A DNA stretch of 64,000 nucleotides from an uncultured Eubacteriales bacterium (GCA_900550165.1 URQY01000002.1:1-64000), one strand, 5' to 3'. Shown: positions 49,861 to 58,519, counted from the first letter of the stretch. The notes: a model not told the origin generated them from the letters alone. Program-made: numbers and translations.

Positions 49861-50682
49861 ATGACCGTCCGCGAACCGAAAAAACGTTCCGATCTGCGCC
49901 TGAAGCTCGGCGGCGCGTATTTCAGCACGCAGCGAAAGCTCAGATGGGTTTCGATGCGGAAACATTTTGCGCGCGAGCGCAGCGGGGAAGACTTAGCATA
50001 TCAGGCGTTTTCCCACCATACGCCGCTCATGCGCAAGCTCAGGGACGTCGATATGCAGCTTCAGCGCAACAAGGTGACGAATCTCCGCCTCGCCTGCGCG
50101 CGGCTCGACGGACTTTTGCTGCACCCCGGCGAGATAATGAGTTACTGGTATCTCATCGGAAAGCCGACGGCGGGGAAGGGGTATCTGCCGGGGATGATTC
50201 TGCGCAACGGCGGGTATCTGGCCGCGCCGGGCGGCGGACTCTGCCAGCTCTCGAACCTCATCTACTGGATGACGCTGCACACGCCGCTCACGGTCGTCGA
50301 GCGCCACCGCCATGGCTACGACGTCTTTCCCGACGCGAACCGCACGCAGCCCTTCGGCAGCGGTGCGACCTGCTTTTACCCCTATCTCGACCTGATGATC
50401 CGCAACGACACGCAGGAGACGTATCAGCTGCGCATCCGCGTTGGCGAAACGGACCTCGAGGGCGAGTGGCGCGTGAGCGCGGCACTCGCAGAACGCTACG
50501 AGGTCGTTGAGCGCAACCACGAAATGCGCGCGCAGTACTGGGGCGGCTACATCCGCCACAACGAGCTGTACCGACAGAGATTTGATCTGAGCGGCTCGCT
50601 GCTTGAGGAAGTACCCGTCGCGGTGAACGACGCGGTGATGATGTATTCGCCGTATCTGGAAGAAAGCAAAAAGGAAGGCTGA
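49861..50682 (+). CDS. VanW family protein
   Basis: 273 residues. The VanW domain is clear: NVGK-like start is replaced, but LRNGGYLAAPGGGLCQLSNL and LTVVERHRHGYDVFPD are the conserved core. Despite the name the family is not known to confer resistance alone; its biochemical role is undefined. An AGGAGGGAAGCAT site precedes the ATG. A TrmB gene lies convergent downstream. Confidence 0.88.
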   Translation: MTVREPKKRSDLRLKLGGAYFSTQRKLRWVSMRKHFARERSGEDLAYQAFSHHTPLMRKLRDVDMQLQRNKVTNLRLACARLDGLLLHPGEIMSYWYLIGKPTAGKGYLPGMILRNGGYLAAPGGGLCQLSNLIYWMTLHTPLTVVERHRHGYDVFPDANRTQPFGSGATCFYPYLDLMIRNDTQETYQLRIRVGETDLEGEWRVSAALAERYEVVERNHEMRAQYWGGYIRHNELYRQRFDLSGSLLEEVPVAVNDAVMMYSPYLEESKKEG

Positions 50683-50698
50683 AAGCCTTCCTTTTCTC

Positions 50699-51382
50699 TT
50701 ATTCCGCCGTTTCTTCGGCCTTTTCTTCTTCCGCGGGTTCTTCCCACGGCTGCATCGTGGCGACGCAGCGGTTGATGTTCTTGCTCTCGGCGTAAAACTT
50801 GGCCTCGTAGTCGGTCATCACGCCGCGCTGTCCGTTTGCGTGCAGGTCGCGCGTGACCTCGGAGAGGGCAAAGCCGAACTGCGGGATCTCCTTGATCGAC
50901 CATTCAAAGAGCGGGTCGTTGTCGGTCTTGAAGTGGATCTGGCCGTTTTCCTTGAGCACCTTGCGGTAGAGCTTTAAGAAATTGCCGTGCGTCAGGCGGC
51001 GCTTGGCCTGTCGCTTGGGCGGCCACGGGTCGCAGAAGTTGACATAGATGCGGTCGACCTCACCTGCGTCAAAGATCTCGGGCAGTTGATTGGCGTCGAT
51101 GTCGATGAAGAAGACATTGTGCAGCCCCGCGCCTGCCGCGCGCTCCATGGCGACGACCATCGCGTCGGGCACCTTTTCGACCGCGATGAGCAGTACGTCG
51201 GGCTCGGCGGCGGCGGTCTCGACGGTGAAGCGGCCCTTGCCGCAGCCAAGCTCCACGCGGATCTCCCTCGCCTCGGGCATCAAGTCGCGCCAGTGGCCCT
51301 TGCGCTCGTAGGGGTCCTTGATCTGATAGGCTTCGCAGCGCTCCATGCGGGGGAGCAGATTTTTCTTTTTGCGCATTCGCAT
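50699..51382 (-). CDS. trmB: tRNA (guanine-N7-)-methyltransferase
   Basis: 227 residues. SAM-binding VELGCGKGRF, acidic DIDANQLPEIFDAG, and the signature NFCDPWPPKRQAKRRL of TrmB that methylates G46 in tRNA variable loops. The open frame reaches 51445, but the ATG at 51382 (MRMRKKKNLLPRM) has GAGGCG upstream and is chosen. A short Glu/Ala tail ends the protein. Confidence 0.93.
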   Translation of the reverse strand: MRMRKKKNLLPRMERCEAYQIKDPYERKGHWRDLMPEAREIRVELGCGKGRFTVETAAAEPDVLLIAVEKVPDAMVVAMERAAGAGLHNVFFIDIDANQLPEIFDAGEVDRIYVNFCDPWPPKRQAKRRLTHGNFLKLYRKVLKENGQIHFKTDNDPLFEWSIKEIPQFGFALSEVTRDLHANGQRGVMTDYEAKFYAESKNINRCVATMQPWEEPAEEEKAEETAE

Positions 51383-51416
51383 AAAAAACGCCTCATTTTT
51401 CGTAAAGTCATCTGCT

Positions 51417-51445
51417 ATCATATCGGAAAAGTGCGCGGGAGACAA
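51417..51445 (-). promoter_or_regulatory. Promoter of trmB
   Basis: Minus-strand TTGTCT, 17-base spacer, TATGAT (plus coordinates 51440-51445 and 51417-51422). Confidence 0.65.
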
Positions 51446-51567
51446 GCCATTCTTGAAAATTTTGCACAGGTTCCGCGATGAAAAGCGGAGAGTTCGTTAA
51501 AAATGCAACATTTCCTGCAACGATGGATGAAATTTCGGAATCTTTTTTGAAAAAAGTGATTTTTCTC

Positions 51568-51596
51568 TTGCAAATCACCCGGACCACCCATATAAT
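51568..51596 (+). promoter_or_regulatory. Promoter of crt-hbd
   Basis: TTGCAA (51568-51573), 17-base spacer, TATAAT (51591-51596), 35 bases before crt. Confidence 0.8.
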
Positions 51597-51631
51597 AGGG
51601 AGCAGTTGAAAGGAACAGGAGGAGACAGACG

Positions 51632-52408
51632 ATGTCTTTTGTCAAATATGAGCCCAAAGGCAATATCGCTTACCTCATTATCGACCGCGAAAAGGCGCTC
51701 AACGCGCTGAACTCTCAGGTCCTTGCAGACCTTGACGCGGCGCTCGATGCCATCGATCTTGATACCGTTCGCTGCGTCATCGTGCGCGGCGCGGGCGAGA
51801 AGTCCTTTGTTGCGGGCGCGGATATCGCGCAGATGAAGGATCTGAGCAAGGAAGAGGGCGTAGCCTTCGGCAAGCAGGGCAACGACGTGATGCGCAAGCT
51901 CGAGGCGCTGCCCGTTCCGACCATTGCGGCGGTCGGCGGCTATGCGCTCGGCGGCGGCTGCGAGCTCGCCATGAGCTGCGATTTCCGCCTCTGCTCCGAT
52001 ACCGCCGTCTTCGGCCAGCCCGAAACGGGCCTCGGCATCACGCCGGGCTTCGGCGGCACGCAGCGCCTTGCGCGTCTGGTCGGCCCCGGTATGGCCAAGC
52101 AGATGATTTATACCGCCCGCAACATCAAGGCGGATGAGGCGCTGCGCATTGGCCTTGTCAATGCCGTCTATCCGCTCGATGAGCTCTACGCTGCGGCGGA
52201 GAAGATCGCGGGTCAGATCGCGGCCAACGCGCCCATTGCGGTGCGCGCCTCCAAGAAGGCCATCAACGAAGGCCTTCAGGTCGATATCGACCGTGCGGTC
52301 GTGATCGAGGAGCAGAACTTCGGCTCCTGCTTTGAGACCGCCGACCAGCAGGAGGGCATGGGCGCCTTCCTCGAAAAGCGCAAGCACGCGCCCTTTACCA
52401 ATCAGTGA
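51632..52408 (+). CDS. crt: Enoyl-CoA hydratase / crotonase
   Basis: 258 residues, the family length. AGEKSFVAGADIAQMKDL, GGYALGGGCELAMSCDFR and QPETGLGITPGFGGTQRLAR carry the oxyanion-hole and the catalytic Glu of short-chain enoyl-CoA hydratases. It interconverts crotonyl-CoA and 3-hydroxybutyryl-CoA. The gene is paired with hbd; in this organism it may run either direction between the glutamate-derived crotonyl-CoA and acetoacetyl-CoA. Confidence 0.92.
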   Translation: MSFVKYEPKGNIAYLIIDREKALNALNSQVLADLDAALDAIDLDTVRCVIVRGAGEKSFVAGADIAQMKDLSKEEGVAFGKQGNDVMRKLEALPVPTIAAVGGYALGGGCELAMSCDFRLCSDTAVFGQPETGLGITPGFGGTQRLARLVGPGMAKQMIYTARNIKADEALRIGLVNAVYPLDELYAAAEKIAGQIAANAPIAVRASKKAINEGLQVDIDRAVVIEEQNFGSCFETADQQEGMGAFLEKRKHAPFTNQ

Positions 52409-52455
52409 TAGTCCATTAGGATTTCATTATATTTAATTTGTAGGAGGATATACAA

Positions 52456-53295
52456 ATGAAAGTTGCAGTTTTCGGCGCCGGTACCATGGGCAGCGGCATC
52501 GCTCAGGTCTTCGCGGCCAAGGGCCACACCGCCCTGATGTACGCTTCCAGCGTCGCTTCCGCTCAGCGCCACAAGGATAAGCTCGCCGCTTCCCTGCAGA
52601 AGCGCGTCGAGAAGGGTAAGATGACCGAAGAGGCCAAGGATGCCATCCTGAACAATATTCTCGTCGAGGAGAAGTCCGCTGCGGCCGACGCCGACCTCGT
52701 CATCGAGTGCGTGGCCGAGAACATGGCCACCAAGCGCGAGCTGCTCGGCGAGCTCGACGCCATGTGCAAGGATTCCACCGTCTTTGCGACCAACACCTCT
52801 TCTCTGTCCGTCACCGAGATGGGTCTCGGCCTCAAGCACCCCGTCATCGGTATGCACTTCTTCAACCCCGTGCCCAGCATGAAGCTTGTTGAGGTCATCC
52901 GCGGCGCCAACACCACCCAGGAGACCTTCGATTTCATCTACAATCTCTCCAAGGAGATCGGCAAGGAGCCTGTCGAGGTCGCCGAGGCTCCGGGCTTCGT
53001 CGTCAACAAGATCCTGATCCCGATGATCAACGAGGCCATCGGCCTGGTCGAGACCGGCGTTGCCTCCGTTGAGGACATCGATAAGGCCATGATGCTCGGC
53101 GCCAACCACCCGATGGGCCCCCTCGCTCTGGGCGACTTCATCGGTCTCGACGTCTGCCTCGCCATCATGAACGTCCTCTACAGCGAGACCGGCGACCCGA
53201 AGTATCGTCCCGCCCTGCTGCTGAAGAAGATGGTCCGCGGCGGTCAGCTCGGCAAGAAGTCCGGCAAGGGCTTCTATGATTACAGCAAGAAGTAA
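52456..53295 (+). CDS. hbd: 3-hydroxybutyryl-CoA dehydrogenase
   Basis: 279 residues. N-terminal NAD-binding GAGTMGSGIAQVFAAKGH and HFFNPVPSMKLVEVIRG, the 3-hydroxyacyl-CoA dehydrogenase signature. It oxidises or reduces 3-hydroxybutyryl-CoA/acetoacetyl-CoA. It has a GTAGGAGGATATAC site and follows crt by 47 bases. The terminator at 53318 ends this unit. Confidence 0.95.
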   Translation: MKVAVFGAGTMGSGIAQVFAAKGHTALMYASSVASAQRHKDKLAASLQKRVEKGKMTEEAKDAILNNILVEEKSAAADADLVIECVAENMATKRELLGELDAMCKDSTVFATNTSSLSVTEMGLGLKHPVIGMHFFNPVPSMKLVEVIRGANTTQETFDFIYNLSKEIGKEPVEVAEAPGFVVNKILIPMINEAIGLVETGVASVEDIDKAMMLGANHPMGPLALGDFIGLDVCLAIMNVLYSETGDPKYRPALLLKKMVRGGQLGKKSGKGFYDYSKK

Positions 53296-53317
53296 ACTGC
53301 AAGCATCCCTGTCTATG

Positions 53318-53350
53318 AGAGGGCGATCCTGCCGGATCGCCCTCTTTTTT
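53318..53350 (+). terminator. Terminator after hbd
   Basis: AGAGGGCGATCC (53318-53329) and GGATCGCCCTCT (53334-53345) followed by TTTTT. Confidence 0.9.
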
Positions 53351-53496
53351 GCTTATTTTTGTCAATATCCTTCTGTTTTGGAAAGGAAATGATTCCAAAT
53401 AATGGCGGAACGCTGTCATTTTGCGTGCGAAAGCGCCAAAATCGAAGAGGGGAATTCAGCAGAAGGGATAAATTCCGAAAAGGAATGCAGTTCCCC

Positions 53497-53525
53497 TTGC
53501 GAAAACTTAACGGAACAGATATAAT
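53497..53525 (+). promoter_or_regulatory. Promoter of bcd-etfBA
   Basis: TTGCGA (53497-53502), 17-base spacer, TATAAT (53520-53525). Confidence 0.75.
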
Positions 53526-53595
53526 TACGATTACGGAACTGATTTGTGAAAAATTAGACAATCCAATTATTTTTATAGTGAAGGAGCAAAAGACT

Positions 53596-54741
53596 ATGGA
53601 TTTCCATCTGTCCAAAGAACATCTGCTGGTCCGCAAAATGTATCGCGAATTCGCAGAAAATGAAGTCAAGCCTTTAGCTGAGGAGCTCGATGAGGAGGAG
53701 CGCTTCCCCATGGAGACCGTCGAAAAGATGGCCAAGCTCGGCATGATGGGCATTTACTTCCCCAAGCAGTACGGCGGCGCGGGCGGCGATGTTCTCAGCT
53801 ATGCCATGTGCGTGGAAGAGCTCGCAAAGGTCTGCGGCACCACCGCTGTCATCGTTTCTGCCCACACCTCCCTGTGCTGCGCTCCCATTTTTGAGAACGG
53901 CACCGAGGAGCAGAAGATGAAGTATCTGCCCGACCTGCTTTCCGGCCGCAAGATCGGCGCGTTCGGTCTGACCGAGCCCGGCGCCGGTACCGACGCTTCC
54001 GGCCAGCAGACCACCGCTGTCAAGAACGAGAACGGCGACTACGTCCTCAACGGCAGCAAGTGCTTCATCACCAACGGTAACGTTGCCTCCACCTTCGTCG
54101 TGTTCGCCATGACCGACAAGAGCAAGGGCAACCACGGCATCACCGCCTTCATCGTTGAGAAGGACTTCCCCGGCTTCTCCACCGGTAAGCACGAGAAGAA
54201 GATGGGTATCCGCGGCAGCTCCACCTGCGACCTCGTTTTCGAGGATTGCGTCGTTCCCAAGGAGAACCTGCTCGGTAAGGAAGGCGAAGGCTTCAAGATC
54301 GCCATGAAGACCCTCGACGGCGGCCGTATCGGTATTGCTTCCCAGGCTCTGGGTCTTGCCGAGGGTGCCATCAACGAGGCTGTCAAGTACACCAAGGAGC
54401 GCGTCCAGTTTGGTCGCCGCCTGAGCCAGTTCCAGAACACCCAGTTCCAGCTGGCCGATATGCACACCCGCACCCAGGCTGCCCAGTACCTCGTTTACGC
54501 TGCCGCTATGAAGAAGCAGAATCACGAGGATTACTCCATGGACGCTGCCATGGCCAAGCTCTTCGCGGCCGAGACCGCTTCCGACGTCACCCGCCGCGCT
54601 GTTCAGCTCTTCGGCGGCTATGGCTACACCCGTGAGTATCCCGTTGAGCGCATGATGCGCGATGCCAAGATCACCGAGATCTACGAGGGCACCTCCGAGG
54701 TCCAGCGTATGGTCGTCGCCAAGTATCTTGGTGTGAACTAA
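53596..54741 (+). CDS. bcd: Butyryl-CoA dehydrogenase (acyl-CoA dehydrogenase)
   Basis: 381 residues. Start ATG at 53596 (MDFHLSKEHLLVRKMYREF) after AAGGAG; the open frame from 53359 is not used. GAFGLTEPGAGTDASG and FGGYGYTREYPVERMMRDAK are the FAD and catalytic regions of this family. With the EtfBA partners encoded next, it reduces crotonyl-CoA to butyryl-CoA while electron bifurcation reduces ferredoxin (established for clostridial Bcd/Etf). Crotonyl-CoA is the end product of the glutamate pathway in this window. Confidence 0.95.
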   Translation: MDFHLSKEHLLVRKMYREFAENEVKPLAEELDEEERFPMETVEKMAKLGMMGIYFPKQYGGAGGDVLSYAMCVEELAKVCGTTAVIVSAHTSLCCAPIFENGTEEQKMKYLPDLLSGRKIGAFGLTEPGAGTDASGQQTTAVKNENGDYVLNGSKCFITNGNVASTFVVFAMTDKSKGNHGITAFIVEKDFPGFSTGKHEKKMGIRGSSTCDLVFEDCVVPKENLLGKEGEGFKIAMKTLDGGRIGIASQALGLAEGAINEAVKYTKERVQFGRRLSQFQNTQFQLADMHTRTQAAQYLVYAAAMKKQNHEDYSMDAAMAKLFAAETASDVTRRAVQLFGGYGYTREYPVERMMRDAKITEIYEGTSEVQRMVVAKYLGVN

Positions 54742-54760
54742 AAAAGGAGGTAAAGATATA

Positions 54761-55561
54761 ATGAAGATTCTTGTTTGCGTTAAGCAGGTCCCCGATACCT
54801 CCGGTAAGGTTGCCGTCAATCCCGATGGTACCCTGAACCGCGCTTCCATGCAGACCATCATCAACCCCGATGATATGAACGCCGTTGAGGCCGCTCTCAA
54901 GCTCAAGGACGAGCTGGGCTGCACGGTCACCGTCGTCACCATGGGTCCCCCGCCGGCAGAGGGTATGCTGCGCGAGCTGATGGCCATGGGCGCTGACGAT
55001 GGCTACCTTGTTTCCGCCCGTGAGTTCGGCGGCTCCGATACTTACGCCACCTCTCAGATCCTCGCTGCCGCGATCGACACCATCGGTCTCGACGAGGACG
55101 ATATCGTCTTCTGCGGCCGTCAGGCTATCGACGGTGATACCGCTCAGGTCGGTCCTCAGATCGCTGAGAAGCTGCACCTGCCCCAGATCACCTACGCTGC
55201 CGACATCACCAAGGATGGCAACACCCTGTCCGTCAAGCGTATGCTCGAGGATGGCTACATGACCATCAAGGCCCAGACTCCGTGCCTGATCACCTGCATC
55301 AAGGAGCTCAATACCCCGCGTTACATGAGCGTCTCCGGTGTGTTTGAGTGCTACGCCAAGCCCATGAAGGTCCTCGATTACGAGGCGCTGAAGGATCACC
55401 CCCTCATCGACGCCACGACCATCGGTCTCAAGGGCTCCCCGACCAACATCCTGACCTCCTTCACGCCCCCCCAGAAGGGCGCTGGCCAGATGCTCGAGGG
55501 CAACGACATGGCTACCTGCGAGAAGCTCGCCGGTATCCTGCTCGAAAAACACATCATTTAA
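54761..55561 (+). CDS. etfB: Electron transfer flavoprotein beta subunit
   Basis: 266 residues. MKILVCVKQVPDTSGKVAVN is the standard EtfB start, with DEDDIVFCGRQAIDGDTAQVG as the family core and a C-terminal tail typical of bifurcating Etfs. It has an AAAGGAGGTAAAG site. Starts 19 bases after bcd. Confidence 0.95.
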   Translation: MKILVCVKQVPDTSGKVAVNPDGTLNRASMQTIINPDDMNAVEAALKLKDELGCTVTVVTMGPPPAEGMLRELMAMGADDGYLVSAREFGGSDTYATSQILAAAIDTIGLDEDDIVFCGRQAIDGDTAQVGPQIAEKLHLPQITYAADITKDGNTLSVKRMLEDGYMTIKAQTPCLITCIKELNTPRYMSVSGVFECYAKPMKVLDYEALKDHPLIDATTIGLKGSPTNILTSFTPPQKGAGQMLEGNDMATCEKLAGILLEKHII

Positions 55562-55579
55562 GGAAAGGAGATCAATACG

Positions 55580-56740
55580 ATGCGTAACGAAGTGAAACTT
55601 GCTAACCCCAACTATGACTCCTCCAAGATCGAAGAGTTCAAGAACGTATGGGTCTTCTGCGAACAGCGTCAGGGCCAGATGATGTCCACCTCCTATGAGC
55701 TGATCTCCGAAGGCCGCAAGCTGGCGGACGAGCTGGGCGTGAAGCTCTGCGGTCTGCTCGTGGGCGACAATGTTGAGGGCCTCGCCGAGAGCATCGGCGG
55801 CTACGGCGCCGACGAGGTCATCGTCTGCGACCACCCCCTGCTGAAGAACTACACCACCGACGCTTATTCCAAGGTCATCTGCGACGTCATCTCCGAGATG
55901 AAGCCCGAGGCCTTCCTCATCGGCGCGACCAACATCGGCCGTGACCTCGGCCCCCGCTGCGCGGCTCGCCTGCACACGGGCCTGTGCGCCGACTGCACGC
56001 ACCTCGATGTTGATATGCCCATCTACAAGGACTTCCTGCGCGGCGCTTCCACGCTCCCCGAGGAGAAGATCGAGAAGATGGCCACCGCTAAGGTCATGGG
56101 CAAGGACCACGACGTCTCCCGCGACCTGAAGATGACCCGTCCCGCCTTCGGCGGTAACCTGATGGCTACCATCATCTGCCCGCGCTTCCGTCCCTCCATG
56201 GCGACGGTCCGTCCCGGCGTTATGAAGAAGGCTCCTTATGACGAGGCCAAGGCCAAGGCTGTCAAGGTCACCAAGTATGACGTCAAGCTCGACGCCGCCG
56301 ATCTCCAGACCGAGGTCGTCGAGGTCGTCAAGGCTGCCAAGAAGCTCGTCGACCTGATCGGTGCCGATTACATCGTCTCCGTCGGCCGCGGCATCAGCAA
56401 GGACGTTGAGGGCGGCATCAAGCTCGCGCACGAGCTCGCCGACGTGCTCGGCGGCGTTGTCGGCGGCTCCCGTGTTGCCATCGACTCCGGCTGGCTCACT
56501 GCCGACCATCAGGTCGGTCAGACCGGTAAGACCGTCCACCCGAAGGTCTACGTTGCTCTTGGTATCTCCGGCTCCATCCAGCACAAGGCCGGTATGAGCG
56601 AGTCCGAGTGCATCATCGCGGTCAACAAGAACGAGACCGCGCCGATCTTCGAGATCGCCGACTACGGCATCTGCGGCGACCTGTTCAAGGTCACCCCGAT
56701 GCTGATCGAGGCTTTCAAGGCTGCGAAGGCGAGCAAGTAA
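55580..56740 (+). CDS. etfA: Electron transfer flavoprotein alpha subunit
   Basis: 386 residues. C-terminal FAD-binding domain with IVSVGRGISKDVEGGIKLA, VGGSRVAIDSGWLTADHQVG and YVALGISGSIQHKAGM. No N-terminal ferredoxin domain is present. Together with EtfB it hands electrons to Bcd. It is last in the operon and followed by a terminator. Confidence 0.95.
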   Translation: MRNEVKLANPNYDSSKIEEFKNVWVFCEQRQGQMMSTSYELISEGRKLADELGVKLCGLLVGDNVEGLAESIGGYGADEVIVCDHPLLKNYTTDAYSKVICDVISEMKPEAFLIGATNIGRDLGPRCAARLHTGLCADCTHLDVDMPIYKDFLRGASTLPEEKIEKMATAKVMGKDHDVSRDLKMTRPAFGGNLMATIICPRFRPSMATVRPGVMKKAPYDEAKAKAVKVTKYDVKLDAADLQTEVVEVVKAAKKLVDLIGADYIVSVGRGISKDVEGGIKLAHELADVLGGVVGGSRVAIDSGWLTADHQVGQTGKTVHPKVYVALGISGSIQHKAGMSESECIIAVNKNETAPIFEIADYGICGDLFKVTPMLIEAFKAAKASK

Positions 56741-56747
56741 AATACTC

Positions 56748-56783
56748 AAAAAAAGAGGACACCGTAAGGTGTCCTCTTTTTTT
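56748..56783 (+). terminator. Terminator after etfA
   Basis: AAAAAAAGAGGACACC and GGTGTCCTCTTTTTTT around a GTAA loop. Confidence 0.9.
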
Positions 56784-56806
56784 GCTTTTTACACCCGCTG
56801 CGCGCA

Positions 56807-56919
56807 GAAATTGCTTGCCGCAGGCAAGCGATTTCCACACTTGCGGGCGAGAAGTATTTTTCTGACGCACATGTCGTCAGAAAAATAATTATAATTATTT
56901 CGCGCCTATAGGCGCGAAA
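56807..56919. repeat. Cluster of four perfect or near-perfect inverted repeats
   Basis: Hairpin 1: 56807-56835 (GAAATTGCTTGCC, one wobble). Hairpin 2: 56855-56887 (13-bp perfect stem TATTTTTCTGACG). Palindrome 3: 56884-56899 (AATAATTATAATTATT). Palindrome 4: 56898-56919 (TTTCGCGCCTA and complement). They are packed head to tail over about 110 bases. Confidence 0.85.
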
Positions 56920-57051
56920 CTCTGCGAAGCTTTTTGCCGAGTTGGTGTCGGTGACATGCGTTTTGACAAAATTTACGTCTGGTTTCTTCTTGTTTCGTGC
57001 GCATACTATTGCCGGGTATCGCAGGAGATGGAAATAAGGAGAAATGCAGCA

Positions 57052-57603
57052 ATGAAGCAGAGTCTTGCCATGCTTTTTGTGACGGTGCTGCTGCTCTTCT
57101 CGCTCGCGGGCTGCGGCGAGAAGAAGGATAACAGCACCGCCAACACTCCGCCGAGCGGCACGACCGACAACGGTACGACCGACAGCGGCAAGAAGGACGA
57201 TACTATGCCCGGTGACGACATGAGCGGCAAAAATACGAAGGACAACAGCGTGACCGGCGACGGCATGATGGGCGACGATATGAACGGCAACGAAAGCGCA
57301 GCAGGGCGCAGCACGAGCCGCCGCAACGCCGCCGCGAGCGCCAGCGACCGCAGCCGCTATTTCGGCAGCGACAAGACCATCACGCATGAAAACGGCAACC
57401 TCTACGGCAAAACCTATCTGAATCCCGAGACCGATAAAAGCGCGAATGCGCAGCTTCGCAGCAACGGCCGCAGCATGACCGGGATTCCGACGAACAGCGA
57501 CAATGATCTTCGCTACCGGCAGATGCTGTCGAACGGCCGCGTGCACGACACGGACGGTTTTTTGCTCGATGGCGAGAACACGCACTACAACACCCTGAAG
57601 TGA
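57052..57603 (+). CDS. Low-complexity lipoprotein, unknown
   Basis: 183 residues. Signal peptide MKQSLAMLFVTVLLLFSLAG and lipobox LAGC (Cys21), then a Thr/Asn/Gly/Asp/Lys-rich linker to about residue 85 and a weakly structured C-terminal part (RSRYFGSDKTITHENGNLYG). The ATG at 57052 is chosen because it gives the signal peptide and follows AAGGAGA. No domain is recognised; possibly a surface lipoprotein of unknown role. A terminator follows. Confidence 0.8.
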   Translation: MKQSLAMLFVTVLLLFSLAGCGEKKDNSTANTPPSGTTDNGTTDSGKKDDTMPGDDMSGKNTKDNSVTGDGMMGDDMNGNESAAGRSTSRRNAAASASDRSRYFGSDKTITHENGNLYGKTYLNPETDKSANAQLRSNGRSMTGIPTNSDNDLRYRQMLSNGRVHDTDGFLLDGENTHYNTLK

Positions 57604-57607
57604 GATG

Positions 57608-57638
57608 AGAGGGAGCGGGGCGCTCCCTCTTATTTTTT
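57608..57638 (+). terminator. Terminator after the lipoprotein gene
   Basis: AGAGGGAGC and GCTCCCTCT around a GGGGC loop, then TTATTTTTT. Confidence 0.85.
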
Positions 57639-57644
57639 GCCGTA

Positions 57645-57673
57645 TTGACGGAACGGGGCCGCTTCGATATAAT
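57645..57673 (+). promoter_or_regulatory. Promoter of the ModE-like gene
   Basis: TTGACG (57645-57650), 17-base spacer, TATAAT (57668-57673). Confidence 0.8.
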
Positions 57674-57699
57674 CAAAACAAGAAGGGAAGTGCTGCCGA

Positions 57700-58095
57700 A
57701 TGGATCGAGAACTCCGCGTGGTCATCTCCAGCAGGATATTTACGGACCAGAAATGCTTTGGCCCCGGCGTGGCCCAACTGCTCAAAAAGGTGGACGAGCT
57801 GCACTCGCTGCGCGCGGCGGCGCTGTCGATGTCCATGGCCTATTCCAAGGCGTGGACGGTCATCCGCAGCGCCGAGGAGGGGCTGGGGTTCAAGCTGCTC
57901 ACCTCCACCGCAGGGGGGAAGCACGGCGGCGGCGCAGAGCTGACGGACGAGGCGCGGCAGATGATCGCCGCCTACGACGCGTACTGCGAAAAGCTGCGTG
58001 CCTACGGCGAGAAGCTCTTTGAAGAGACCTTTGCCTTTTACGATGACATTCCCAAGCAGGAAGTGCATAAAAAGGAGGAACGATATGCTCGGTAA
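57700..58095 (+). CDS. ModE N-terminal/LysR-like winged-helix regulator
   Basis: 131 residues. The HTH region ALSMSMAYSKAWTVIRSAEE followed by GGKHGGGAELTDEARQMI is the ModE N-terminal DNA-binding pattern (LysR-like). The C-terminal molybdate-binding TOBE domains are absent, so this is the short form; the ligand is unknown. It overlaps the next gene by 11 bases. No molybdenum gene is in the window. Confidence 0.8.
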   Translation: MDRELRVVISSRIFTDQKCFGPGVAQLLKKVDELHSLRAAALSMSMAYSKAWTVIRSAEEGLGFKLLTSTAGGKHGGGAELTDEARQMIAAYDAYCEKLRAYGEKLFEETFAFYDDIPKQEVHKKEERYAR

Positions 58096-58519
58096 GCTTT
58101 GCGTCTGCGGACATGAAATGAAGCCTCAGGGGAAGCAGACCCTTGAGATGAACGGCTCAAGCCTCGGTTCGAATATCTGGACCGACCATGTGGAGGTCGA
58201 TTTCTACGTCTGCCCCTGGTGCGGCCGCATGGCATTCTTTGAGCCGGAGGAGATGCGGCTTGAGCGATTTACAGAGCTTCATCGGGGAAAGACTGATGAA
58301 GAGCTGCGTGAAATTGTGGACGGCGACTATTCTCCGATCGAAAAGCAGGCGGCGAAGGTATGGCTCAATCAGCACGCTGAAAATGCTGCGCGGGAAGCAG
58401 AGCGGGAGCGGAAAGAGACAGAGGGCCGTGAAAAGCGCAAAAAGTTCTTCTCCGGTCTTCTTGGCAGGGACGAGGAGGACGACGGCAAGCCGCCCAAAAA
58501 CCGCCCGCCGGAGTTTTGA
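58085..58519 (+). CDS. Zinc-ribbon protein, unknown
   Basis: 144 residues. Start ATG at 58085 after AAGGAGGAAC; the frame upstream to 57998 is a shadow. CVCGHEM near the N-terminus and VCPWCGRM (as YVCPWCGRMAFF) form two Cys-x-Cys/Cys-x2-Cys knuckles of a zinc ribbon; the C-terminal half is a charged helix with many Glu and Arg/Lys residues. Translated with the ModE-like gene. Function unknown. Confidence 0.75.
   Translation: MLGKLCVCGHEMKPQGKQTLEMNGSSLGSNIWTDHVEVDFYVCPWCGRMAFFEPEEMRLERFTELHRGKTDEELREIVDGDYSPIEKQAAKVWLNQHAENAAREAERERKETEGREKRKKFFSGLLGRDEEDDGKPPKNRPPEF

Larger units (their letters stand above)
53296..53595 (+). other. Intergenic between hbd and bcd
   Basis: It contains the hbd terminator, an AT-rich stretch and the bcd promoter. 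No gene is supported; the open frame from 53359 is an upstream extension of bcd without a ribosome-binding site. Confidence 0.7.
56741..57051 (+). other. Intergenic between etfA and a lipoprotein gene, with stacked hairpins
   Basis: It contains the etfA terminator and four inverted repeats between 56807 and 56919 (listed separately). No clear sigma-A promoter for the lipoprotein gene was found; TTGACA at 56963-56968 lacks a matching -10. No coding sequence is supported. Confidence 0.7.

Noticed and set aside
53359..53595. Upstream extension of bcd by 79 codons
   Set aside because: Contains the bcd promoter and has no ribosome-binding site; the ATG at 53596 gives the family length.
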